Of a DNA stretch of 13,890 nt, positions 1 to 6,800 are shown piece after piece; position 1 is the first letter of the stretch; each line of letters opens with the position of its first letter. A program made the position numbers and the translations under genes. The notes below the pieces were generated by a model that saw only the letters and a list, made by a program, of their open reading frames with translations, was not told the origin of the DNA and searched no databases. Source of the DNA: Kangiella sp. (GTDB lineage: Bacteria > Pseudomonadota > Gammaproteobacteria > Enterobacterales > Kangiellaceae); contig JAPHRL010000246.1 of the NCBI GenBank assembly GCA_026195755.1, forward strand, positions 1 through 13,890, written 5' to 3'.

Positions 1-66
1 CGCTTTGCGATCCGTGAAGGCGGTCGTACAGTAGGCGCTGGTGTTGTTGCTAAAATTATCGAATAA
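1..66 (+). CDS. tuf: Elongation factor Tu, C-terminal end (partial)
   Basis: The window opens inside a gene in frame 1. The last 21 codons read RFAIREGGRTVGAGVVAKII plus a final E, then TAA at 64-66. This is the conserved end of EF-Tu domain 3, the beta-barrel that helps hold aminoacyl-tRNA. EF-Tu is the GTPase that delivers aminoacyl-tRNA to the ribosomal A site. Its place before tRNA-Trp, secE and nusG matches the tufB copy of gammaproteobacteria. A second copy usually follows fusA, which here would lie beyond the right edge. The 5' part is outside the window, so start and regulation cannot be judged. Confidence 0.95.
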   Translation, partial: RFAIREGGRTVGAGVVAKIIE

Positions 67-70
67 TCAA

Positions 71-98
71 TTGCAATTCAAATAAGGCAGGGTATAAT
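71..98 (+). promoter_or_regulatory. Probable sigma-70 promoter for tRNA-Trp/secE/nusG
   Basis: A perfect -10 hexamer TATAAT lies at 93-98. A partial -35, TTGCAA (four of six consensus bases), lies at 71-76, giving a 16-base spacer. The predicted start is near 105, about 24 bases before the tRNA. The bases after the -10 (TCCCTGCC) are GC-rich, as in stringently controlled stable-RNA promoters. The -10 box forms most of the loop of the tuf terminator hairpin, so the two signals overlap completely. The promoter assignment is inference from sequence. Confidence 0.6.
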
Positions 99-115
99 TC
101 CCTGCCTTAATTTTT
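84..115 (+). terminator. Intrinsic terminator after tuf
   Basis: A perfect 9-bp stem pairs AAGGCAGGG (84-92) with CCCTGCCTT (100-108) around a 7-base loop. T83 and A109 can add one pair, and T111-T115 follow after AA. Stem strength and T-run fit a Rho-independent terminator 18 bases after the tuf stop. The T-run is short, so readthrough into the tRNA is possible. Confidence 0.75.
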
Positions 116-128
116 GACAATCAGTTTT

Positions 129-204
129 AGGCCAGTAGTTCAATTGGTAGAGCGTCGGTCTCCAAAACCGAAAGTTGGGGGTTCGAGTCCCTCCTGGCCT
201 GCCA
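129..204 (+). tRNA. trnW: tRNA-Trp, anticodon CCA
   Basis: This is a 76-base cloverleaf. The acceptor stem AGGCCAG (129-135) pairs with CTGGCCT (194-200). The D arm contains the usual TTGGTAGAGC. The anticodon stem TCGGT/ACCGA encloses the 7-base loop CTCCAAA, with anticodon CCA at 162-164, which reads UGG (Trp). The T arm is GGGGG-TTCGAGT-CCCTC with one G-T pair. The discriminator base is G201 and the CCA end (202-204) is encoded. The tuf-trnW-secE order is known from other gammaproteobacteria. The transcript probably continues into secE, because no terminator with a T-run follows. Confidence 0.97.
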
Positions 205-233
205 CTTCTTCGATATTAATGAAGCTAAGTGGC
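201..233 (+). other. Hairpin spanning the tRNA CCA end and the trnW-secE gap
   Basis: GCCACTT (201-207) is the perfect complement of AAGTGGC (227-233), and CTTC (208-211) pairs with GAAG (221-224). This gives an 11-bp stem with a two-base bulge (225-226) and a 9-base loop. Its first four bases are the tRNA discriminator and CCA. No T-run follows, so it does not look like a terminator. A role in processing the precursor is inference. Confidence 0.6.
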
Positions 234-253
234 TGATACTAAAGGTTTATTTC

Positions 254-625
254 ATGAGCGCACAGGCGACAAATACAGGTTCTAAATTAGACGGTTTGAA
301 GTGGTTCTTTGCTTTCGCATTAATTGCTGCGGGAATTTATGGCTTCAATTATTTGTCTGAAGAGTCAATTTTAATTCGCACAGCCGTAGTTTTGGTGTCA
401 GTAGTCCTGGCAATTGCTGTTGCTATGGCAACCGCTAAAGGTCAGGCGTTTTGGAAGTTTGCTCGTGAAGCGCGCACTGAACTGCGCAAAGTTATTTGGC
501 CATCGTCGAACGAAACAGTTAGAACGACCATTGTGGTTATCATCATGATCATCATTCTTGGTTTGTTTTTAGCGTTAATCGACTGGCTAATAAATAGCTT
601 CTTAATTAGTCCGATTATCGGCTAG
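254..625 (+). CDS. secE: Preprotein translocase subunit SecE
   Basis: A 123-residue integral membrane protein, close to the 127 residues of E. coli SecE. SecE clamps SecY in the SecYEG channel that exports unfolded proteins across the inner membrane. Three hydrophobic segments are visible at about residues 15-34, 42-61 and 90-118. The amphipathic stretch and signature before the last one, EARTELRKVIWPS (residues 72-84), is the conserved SecE motif that packs on SecY. The ATG is preceded by AAAGG (241-245) at a workable distance. The gene lies 49 bases after tRNA-Trp and 10 bases before nusG, the usual secE-nusG pair. Length and motif leave little doubt. Confidence 0.96.
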   Translation: MSAQATNTGSKLDGLKWFFAFALIAAGIYGFNYLSEESILIRTAVVLVSVVLAIAVAMATAKGQAFWKFAREARTELRKVIWPSSNETVRTTIVVIIMIIILGLFLALIDWLINSFLISPIIG

Positions 626-635
626 GAGTTCTTGC

Positions 636-1169
636 ATGGCACTACGTTGGTACGTTGTACAAGCCTTTTCAGGCTATGAAAACAAAGTCAAAACCATGCT
701 GGAAGAACGTATTCAGCTAGCAGGTTTGGAAGACAAATTTGGCGAAGTTTTGGTCCCTACAGAAGAAGTAGTAGAGATGAGGGCTGGCCAAAAAAGACGT
801 AGTGAGCGAAAGTTTTTCCCAGGTTATGTCTTAGTTCAGATGGATATGGATGAGGAATCGTGGCAGGTAGTTCGTAATACACCACGTGTAATGGGCTTCA
901 TTGGGGGTACTTCAGACCGCCCAGCTCCAATCAGCGAGAAAGAAGCCAATGCGATCTTGAATCGCATCGAAGACAGTGGAGATAAGCCTAAGCCAAAAGT
1001 ATTGTTTGAACCAGGCGAAATGGTGCGAGTTACAGATGGCCCGTTTGCAGACTTCAACGGAGTTGTTGAGACTGTAAATTACGAAAAAAGTCGCTTGCAA
1101 GTGTCGGTCTCTATCTTTGGACGCTCAACTCCTGTAGAATTGGAGTTTAGCCAAGTCGAAAAGGGCTAG
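636..1169 (+). CDS. nusG: Transcription termination/antitermination factor NusG
   Basis: A 177-residue protein. NusG binds the polymerase clamp, suppresses pausing, and through its C-terminal domain contacts either Rho or ribosomal protein S10, coupling transcription to translation. The N-terminal NGN domain (about residues 1-120) opens with RWYVVQAFSGYENKV and holds FFPGYVLVQM. The KOW domain (about 123-177) has FEPGEMVRVTDGPFADFNG and ends VELEFSQVEKG, almost identical to E. coli. The Shine-Dalgarno AGGAG (624-628) overlaps the secE TAG stop (623-625), so the two genes are probably translationally linked. No odd residues are seen. Confidence 0.97.
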   Translation: MALRWYVVQAFSGYENKVKTMLEERIQLAGLEDKFGEVLVPTEEVVEMRAGQKRRSERKFFPGYVLVQMDMDEESWQVVRNTPRVMGFIGGTSDRPAPISEKEANAILNRIEDSGDKPKPKVLFEPGEMVRVTDGPFADFNGVVETVNYEKSRLQVSVSIFGRSTPVELEFSQVEKG

Positions 1170-1197
1170 GCAGCATAGTTAATTCAGCGTATCTCTG

Positions 1198-1290
1198 TTT
1201 GGGAAACCAAGACGGGGAGCGCTTTATTGTCTTTTTAAAAAAGACATTTTTTGTTAAACCGGGGAGCTAGCAAACCTAGCGCTTGAACCC
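1198..1290 (+). promoter_or_regulatory. Structured rplK leader, candidate L1 feedback site
   Basis: The nusG-rplK gap is 136 bases and rich in structure. TTTGG-GAAA-CCAAG (1198-1211) forms a small hairpin with a GNRA-type tetraloop. CGGGGAGC occurs twice, at 1213-1220 and 1260-1267. AGCGCT occurs at 1218-1223 and 1278-1283. GCTAG (1266-1270) can pair with CTAGC (1276-1280). In E. coli, L1 represses the L11-L1 operon by binding the leader near the rplK start. Position and structure suggest the same here, but I did not derive an exact L1 motif. I found no convincing -35/-10 pair in this gap. Confidence 0.45.
1228..1252 (+). terminator. Weak terminator-like hairpin between nusG and rplK
   Basis: TGTCTTTT (1228-1235) pairs with AAAAGACA (1239-1246) around a 3-base loop, followed by six T (1247-1252). 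It has the terminator layout, but only two G-C pairs in the stem, so it would terminate poorly. It may reduce readthrough from secE-nusG into rplK or be part of the leader fold. Confidence 0.4.
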
Positions 1291-1305
1291 AAATTGAGGT
1301 GAAAC

Positions 1306-1734
1306 ATGGCTAAGAAAGTCGAAGCTTATATTAAGCTACAAGTAGCAGCCGGCATGGCTAATCCTAGTCCACCAGTTGGTCCTGCTTTGGGTCAGCATGG
1401 TGTGAACATCATGGAATTCTGTAAAGCTTTTAACGCACAGACAGAGAAGCTAGAGAAAGGTCTTCCTACTCCAGTTGTCATTACTGTGTATAACGATCGT
1501 AGCTTTACATTCATTACTAAAACCCCTCCTGCAGCGATTCTTATTAAGAAAGCATTGGGTCTTAAATCTGGTAGTGCGACTCCAAATACGAAGAAAGTAG
1601 GCAAGATTACTCGTGCTCAATTAGAAGAGATCGCTAAAACTAAAGAGCCAGATTTAACTGCTGCAGATATGGATGCGGCCGTTAATACTATCGCTGGCAC
1701 AGCACGCTCAATGGGCGTTGACGTAGAGGGTTAA
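1306..1734 (+). CDS. rplK: 50S ribosomal protein L11
   Basis: A 142-residue protein, the same length as E. coli L11. L11 binds the GTPase-associated centre of 23S rRNA, supports elongation-factor turnover and is needed for RelA-dependent stringent signalling. The N-terminal domain (about 1-70) carries the proline-rich PSPPVGPALGQHGVNIMEF (residues 20-38) with the conserved prolines that interact with factors and thiopeptides. The C-terminal rRNA-binding domain carries KSGSATPNTKKVGKITRAQL and ends GTARSMGVDVEG. GAGGTG (1295-1300) is a good Shine-Dalgarno before the ATG. Four bases separate it from rplA, consistent with translational coupling of the pair. Confidence 0.97.
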   Translation: MAKKVEAYIKLQVAAGMANPSPPVGPALGQHGVNIMEFCKAFNAQTEKLEKGLPTPVVITVYNDRSFTFITKTPPAAILIKKALGLKSGSATPNTKKVGKITRAQLEEIAKTKEPDLTAADMDAAVNTIAGTARSMGVDVEG

Positions 1735-1738
1735 GATA

Positions 1739-2434
1739 ATGGCTAAGATTTCAAAACGTATTCGCGCTATCAACGAAAAAGTTGCCGGCCGCACAATTTT
1801 CTCAGCTGAAGAAGCCATTCAGTTGTTAAAAGAAGTGTCTGCCGTCAAGTTCGATGAGAGTCTTGAAGTTGCAATAAATCTGGGTATCGACCCGCGTAAA
1901 TCAGATCAGGTTGTCCGTGGCGCTACCGTTCTTCCAAATGGTACAGGTAAAGACGTTCGCGTTGCTGTATTCACAACTAATGTGGATGAAGCAAAAGCTG
2001 CGGGTGCTGATATCGCTGGTATGGAAGATTTAGCAGAAGAAGTTAAGAAAGGTAATTTAAACTTTGACGTTGTAATTGCTAGCCCGGACGCAATGCGTGT
2101 GGTTGGTCAATTAGGTCAGATCTTAGGTCCTCGTGGCTTAATGCCAAACCCAAAAGTGGGTACGGTAACTCCTGACGTTGCAACTGCAGTCAAAAACGCC
2201 AAAGCTGGTCAGGTTCAATACCGTGCGGATAAAAACGGTATCGTTCACGCTGCAATTGGCAAAGTAACATTTGAAAGTAATGCGCTTCTAGAAAACTTAA
2301 CCAGTTTACTAATCGCATTGAAGAAAGCTAAGCCGGCTTCATCAAAAGGTACTTATATGAAGAAGATTTCTCTTTCTTCCACTATGGGCCCTGGCTTAGC
2401 AATCGATCAGTCAAGCTTATCGCTTAAAGACTGA
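1739..2434 (+). CDS. rplA: 50S ribosomal protein L1
   Basis: A 231-residue protein (E. coli 234). L1 binds the mobile stalk of 23S rRNA near the E site, helps release deacylated tRNA, and in E. coli represses the rplKA mRNA when in excess. The family signature GPRGLMPNPKVGTVT is present, within the second domain. The early GRTIFSAEEAIQLLKE and the closing SSTMGPGLAID also match. The Shine-Dalgarno GAGGG (1726-1730) lies inside the last codons of rplK, whose stop is four bases upstream of the ATG. This is the arrangement expected for coupled, balanced synthesis of L11 and L1. Confidence 0.97.
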   Translation: MAKISKRIRAINEKVAGRTIFSAEEAIQLLKEVSAVKFDESLEVAINLGIDPRKSDQVVRGATVLPNGTGKDVRVAVFTTNVDEAKAAGADIAGMEDLAEEVKKGNLNFDVVIASPDAMRVVGQLGQILGPRGLMPNPKVGTVTPDVATAVKNAKAGQVQYRADKNGIVHAAIGKVTFESNALLENLTSLLIALKKAKPASSKGTYMKKISLSSTMGPGLAIDQSSLSLKD

Positions 2435-2440
2435 TTATAA

Positions 2441-2690
2441 GGACTTTGGGTTTCCTGGGGTGTGAAAGCAATTCAGGGAACCGTCAAAGACCGTAGGTAC
2501 TGGTGAATCGCTTATCTCGTAAGATTGAGAGATTACGACCAACTGGTTTAATTTAAGCCTACGCAGACGGTGAGACCTGATGAAACTTTTTAAAGTGGAG
2601 TCGTTCACCGTAACTCAAAGGATAAGGCTTGCCTTATCAAACGTAAAACTCGGCCGGAGCGAAAGCAAAGGTTCGATAAACTGGAGGTGA
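2441..2690 (+). promoter_or_regulatory. L10-type leader of the rplJL-rpoBC operon
   Basis: The 260-base rplA-rplJ gap contains no gene but is full of pairings: 2449-2457 with 2474-2482 (9 bp); 2492-2497 with 2558-2563; 2517-2522 with 2533-2538; 2567-2573 with 2605-2611; and 2585-2588 with 2593-2596 inside the last. A 7-bp hairpin with a CTTG tetraloop sits at 2621-2638. The stretch around 2558-2600 (CCTACGCAGACGG, then GACCTGATGAAACTT) strongly resembles the enterobacterial leader to which L10(L12)4 binds to repress rplJL translation. Autoregulation by L10-L12 is therefore the likely role. TTATAA occurs at 2435-2440, but no good -35 matches it, so a local promoter is not called. Confidence 0.8.
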
Positions 2691-2694
2691 ACTA

Positions 2695-3222
2695 GTGGCA
2701 CTTAGACTTGAAGGCAAAAAGGCAATTGTTACTGAAGTAAATACAGTAGCAAAAGATGCCCTTTCAGCCGTAGTAGCTGAGTACCGCGGTTTAACAGTAG
2801 AGCAAATGACTGCGCTTCGTGTGAAAGCACGTGAAAGCAATGTTTATGTTCGTGTTATTCGTAACACGTTAGCTCGTCGTGCTGTTGAAGACACTGAGTT
2901 CGCTTGTATGCAAGATGCATTAACTGGTCCTTTAGTTTATGCGTTCTCTATCGATGCACCTGGTGCAGCAGCGCGTCTTTTTAAAGATTTCGCTAAAGAG
3001 AACAAACAGCTTGAAGTAACAGGTATTGCTATTGGTGGTGAGTTACACGGTCCTGAGCGTTTAGACGCTGTGGCTGCCTTGCCAACAAGAGACGAAGCTC
3101 TTGCTACATTGATGATGGTTATGAACGCACCTATCACTAAACTTGCTCGTACTTTCAAAGAAGTACCGACTAAGGTTACTCGTGTGGTTGCTGCTGTTCG
3201 CGATCAAAAACAAGCGGCTTAA
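2695..3222 (+). CDS. rplJ: 50S ribosomal protein L10
   Basis: A 175-residue protein (E. coli 165), the base of the ribosomal stalk. Its N-terminal domain binds the 23S GTPase-associated region with L11, and its C-terminal helix holds the L7/L12 dimers. Typical stretches are SAVVAEYRGLTVEQMTALR, YVRVIRNTLARRAVE and the KLARTFKEVPTKV near the end. The start is GTG, set by GGAGGTGA at 2683-2690, an eight-base match to the anti-Shine-Dalgarno and the strongest in the window. The extra length against E. coli is in a tail ending DQKQAA. A rare start codon with a strong ribosome site suits a gene controlled at translation by its own product through the leader upstream. Confidence 0.96.
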   Translation: MALRLEGKKAIVTEVNTVAKDALSAVVAEYRGLTVEQMTALRVKARESNVYVRVIRNTLARRAVEDTEFACMQDALTGPLVYAFSIDAPGAAARLFKDFAKENKQLEVTGIAIGGELHGPERLDAVAALPTRDEALATLMMVMNAPITKLARTFKEVPTKVTRVVAAVRDQKQAA

Positions 3223-3300
3223 GACTCCTAGTTCGAGATCTGTTTAACCGTAGTTTTAACATTTTGTTAATTTTAAATTTAAATACCCAGGAGACTAGAA

Positions 3301-3678
3301 ATGGCTCTATCTAAAGATGATATCTTGAACGCTATTGCTGAAATGAGCGTAATGGAAGTTGTTGAACTTGTTGAAGCAATGGAAGAAAAATTCGGTGTTT
3401 CTGCTGCCGCTGCTGTTGCAGTAGCTGGCCCAGCTGCTGGCGGTGACGCTGGTGCAGCTGCCGAGCAAACTGAGTTTGACGTTGTTATGAAAAGCTTTGG
3501 CGGTAACAAAGTAGCTGTAATTAAAGCTATCCGCGGCATCACTGGTCTTGGCTTGAAAGAAGCTAAAGACATGGTTGAAGGCGCTCCTGTTGCTGTTAAA
3601 GAAGGTGTTGAGAAAGCTGAAGCAGAAGACATCAAGAAGCAATTGGAAGAAGCTGGCGCTGAAGTTGAAGTCAAGTAA
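3301..3678 (+). CDS. rplL: 50S ribosomal protein L7/L12
   Basis: A 125-residue acidic, alanine-rich protein. L7/L12 is the multicopy stalk protein that recruits and stimulates EF-Tu, EF-G, IF2 and RF3. The N-terminal dimerisation domain (about 1-35, with IAEMSVMEVVELVEAMEEKF) is followed by an Ala/Gly hinge (about 36-55). The C-terminal factor-binding domain has KVAVIKAIRGITGLGLKEAK and ends AEVEVK. AGGAG (3289-3293) precedes the ATG. The coding end has tandem in-frame stops TAA TAA (3676-3681). It lies 78 bases after rplJ, a gap with no clear regulatory element. Antisense open frames here are by-products of the alanine-rich composition. Confidence 0.97.
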   Translation: MALSKDDILNAIAEMSVMEVVELVEAMEEKFGVSAAAAVAVAGPAAGGDAGAAAEQTEFDVVMKSFGGNKVAVIKAIRGITGLGLKEAKDMVEGAPVAVKEGVEKAEAEDIKKQLEEAGAEVEVK

Positions 3679-3693
3679 TAAGTTTATTACTTG
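3672..3693 (+). repeat. Perfect palindrome over the rplL stop codons
   Basis: CAAGTAATA (3672-3680) pairs with TATTACTTG (3685-3693); the adjacent A3681 and T3684 are also complementary. The 9-bp stem has loop AGTT and encloses both in-frame TAA stops of rplL. No T-run follows. It could be a 3' stability or processing element separating rplL from the attenuator region. Confidence 0.55.
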
Positions 3694-3724
3694 GTGTCAG
3701 TTTCGACAGCAAACAGTCCAAAAT

Positions 3725-3752
3725 GGCTGGTGACTTCGTCACCGGCCTTTTT
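3725..3752 (+). terminator. Attenuator between rplL and rpoB
   Basis: GGCTGGTGA (3725-3733) pairs with TCACCGGCC (3739-3747) with one G-T pair around CTTCG, followed by T3748-T3752. This strong intrinsic hairpin sits 94 bases before rpoB. In E. coli, an attenuator at the same place lets only a fraction of ribosomal-protein transcripts continue into rpoBC. The same role is very likely here. Readthrough must occur, since no strong promoter is visible before rpoB. Confidence 0.85.
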
Positions 3753-3802
3753 GCCGTTTTAGCGGCAAGTGGTTAAGAGCCACATTTAGTAGAAATTTCT
3801 AC
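3751..3802 (+). other. Two further hairpins upstream of rpoB
   Basis: TTGCCG (3751-3756) pairs with CGGCAA (3763-3768) directly after the attenuator, sharing its last two T. GTAGA (3789-3793) pairs with TCTAC (3798-3802). The first could act as an anti-terminator competitor or a second pause hairpin, because forming it uses part of the attenuator T-run. In E. coli this gap also holds an RNase III processing site; I cannot identify one by sequence alone. Confidence 0.4.
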
Positions 3803-3845
3803 GCAATATATCACTGGTTAAAAGCTAGCTAGCCGAGGAACCCGC

Positions 3846-6800
3846 ATGGCATATTCATACACTGAGAAAAAGCGAATCCGTAAGGATTTTGGTCGACGTT
3901 CCAATATTCTCGATGTGCCTTATCTTTTGGCAATCCAAAAAGATTCATACCGTGAATTTCTTGAGCCAAGAGGCGATGAAGATTCAGGTTTGGACTCAGC
4001 GTTCAAATCTATATTTTCAATTGAAAGTTATTCAGGTAACGCCGCATTGGAATACGTTGGATATTCATTGGGCGAACCTGTCTTTAATGTTAAAGAATGT
4101 CAAATTCGTGGCATAACTTATGCTGCCCCGCTTCGTGTAAAAATTCGCTTGGTCATTTATGATAAAGACTCTAAGACCAAAAAAGTAAAAGATATACGCG
4201 AACAAGAAGTATTCATGGGCGAATTACCGTTAATGACAGAAAACGGTACTTTCGTTATCAACGGAACTGAGCGTGTTATCGTTTCTCAGTTACACCGTAG
4301 TCCTGGTGTGTTCTTCGACTCTGATCGTGGTAAAACACATAGCTCAGGAAAATTGCTTTATCAAGCTCGCGTGATTCCTTACCGTGGTTCATGGTTGGAT
4401 TTTGAGTTTGATCCAAAAGATATGCTTTACGTGCGAATCGACCGTCGTCGTAAATTACCTGCATCTATCATTTTGCGCTCTTTGGGTTATAACACCCAGG
4501 ACATGCTTGACATGTTCTTTGAACGCAATAACTTTTACATTACTAAGAAAGGTGAGGTTCAATTAGAACTAATTCCTTCACGTTTGCGTGGTGAAACGGC
4601 TACTTTTGAAATTAAAGCTAAAGGGAAAGTGGTTGTAGAAGAAGGTCGTCGTATTACACCTCGACATATCGCGCAGCTAGAAAAGGCTGGTGTCAAGAAG
4701 CTGGATGTACCCACTGAATATATCTATGGTCGTGCATTAGCTACTGACATCATTGATAAAGAGTCTGGTGAGATTATTGCTGAAGCAAATGCAGAAATCA
4801 CTGAAGAACTTCTTCAGCAAATGATTGATGCGGGTGTGGCTGAAGTGCCAACTCTTTACACCAATGACTTAGATCATGGCCCATACATGTCGGACACCTT
4901 ACGTATTGATTCGACACGTACTCCACTTGAAGCCAAAGTCGAAATTTATCGTATGATGCGTCCGGGCGAGCCGCCAACACAGGACGCAGCAGAAGCTCTA
5001 TTTGAAAATTTATTCTTCAATCTTGAGCGCTATGACTTATCACGTGTCGGTCGTATGAAATTCAACCGTCGTGTTGGTCGTGATGAGATTGAAGGCGAAG
5101 GTACCTTATCAAACGACGATATTATTGCCGTCATTAAGACCTTGATCGACATTCGTAACGGTAATGGTACTGTGGATGATATTGACCACTTAGGTAACCG
5201 TCGTATTCGTTGCGTTGGTGAGATGGCAGAAAATCAATTCCGGGTTGGTTTAGTTCGTGTTGAGAGAGCTGTTAAAGAGCGTTTGTCTCAAGCGGAAAGT
5301 GAAAACTTGATGCCTCAGGATCTGATAAATGCTAAGCCTGTGTCCGCAGCGGTTAAAGAATTTTTTGGTTCCAGCCAGTTGTCTCAGTTTATGGATCAAA
5401 ACAATCCATTGTCTGAAATTACACATAAACGTCGTGTTTCTGCATTAGGCCCCGGTGGTTTGACTCGTGAACGAGCAGGCTTTGAGGTTCGCGATGTACA
5501 CCCAACTCACTATGGACGTGTGTGTCCAATTGAGACTCCAGAGGGTCCAAACATCGGTTTGATTAACTCTTTGGCATGTTATGCAAGAACGAATCAGTAT
5601 GGTTTCTTAGAAACTCCATACCGACGTGTCGCAAATGGCAAGCCTACTGCTGATGTCGATTATTTGTCGGCAATTGATGAAGGTAAATTCGTCATTGCAC
5701 AGGCGAATGCTAACTTGGATAAGAACGGTACTTTCTCTGATGATTTAGTACCTTCAAGATTCCAGGGCGAATTTATGTTAGCGACTCCTGATCAGGTTCA
5801 ATATATGGACGTATCGCCACAGCAGATCGTATCGGTTGCGGCGAGTATGATTCCATTCCTTGAGCACGATGATGCGAACCGTGCATTGATGGGGTCTAAC
5901 ATGCAACGTCAGGCAGTACCAACTTTACGTGCAGAGAAACCACTTGTTGGTACTGGCATGGAAAGAACGGTAGCTGTCGACTCCGGTGTGGTTGTTGCAG
6001 CCAAGCGTGGCGGTGTTGTTGATCAAGTTGATGCCAGCCGTGTTGTTATTCGTGTTAATGAAGATGAAGTAGGTGATAACGACTCAGGTGTTGATATCTA
6101 CAACTTCACTAAGTACACGCGCTCAAATCAGAATACTTGTATTAATCAGCGTCCAATCGTTAAGCAAGGTGACATCGTTGCACGTGGTGATGTATTAGCT
6201 GATGGCCCATCTACTGACTTAGGTGAGTTGGCACTAGGGCAAAACATGCGCGTAGCATTTATGCCTTGGAATGGTTACAACTTTGAGGATTCGATCCTTA
6301 TTTCTGAAAATGTTGTGCAAGAAGACCGCTTCACCAGTATCCATATTCAGGAATTAACCTGTATTTCTCGTGATACTAAGTTGGGACCTGAAGAAATTAC
6401 AGCTGACATTCCAAACGTAGGCGAAAGCGCGTTAAGCAAACTGGATGAATCAGGTATCGTTTACATCGGTGCCGAAGTCAAGCCAGGCGATATTCTAGTC
6501 GGTAAAGTAACACCAAAAGGTGAGACACAGTTAACTCCTGAAGAGAAACTCTTGAGAGCTATCTTTGGTGAGAAAGCTTCTGACGTTAAAGATACTTCGT
6601 TACGCGTCGGCACCTCAACTCACGGAACAGTTATTGACGTTCAAGTCTTTACCCGTGATGGTGTTGAGAAAGATGCACGTGCAAAAGAAATCGAGAATGC
6701 TGAAGTAGCTAGCGCCAAGAAAGACTTAAATGATGAGTTCCGCATCTTGGCAGATAGTATTTATCAACGTGCTCGTAATCTTGTTATGGGTTGTGTTGGT

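Noticed and set aside
114..142. TTGACA at 114-119 as the -35 of the tRNA-Trp promoter
   Set aside because: A -10 at normal spacing would fall at about 137-142 (AGTTCA, not a -10) inside the tRNA, so transcription would start within the gene.
1117..1140. TTGGAC (1117-1122) with TAGAAT (1135-1140) as a promoter for rplK
   Set aside because: The spacer is only 12 bases, too short for sigma-70, and the site is inside the nusG coding sequence.
3279..3674. Long antisense open frames (131 and 111 residues) opposite rplL
   Set aside because: They mirror the alanine- and glutamate-rich coding strand, show no recognisable protein, and lie wholly within a highly conserved gene.
5350..5480. Possible rifampicin-resistance changes in rpoB
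   Set aside because: The main resistance positions (D517, H527, S532 here) carry the usual sensitive residues; I531V relative to E. coli is a conservative difference.
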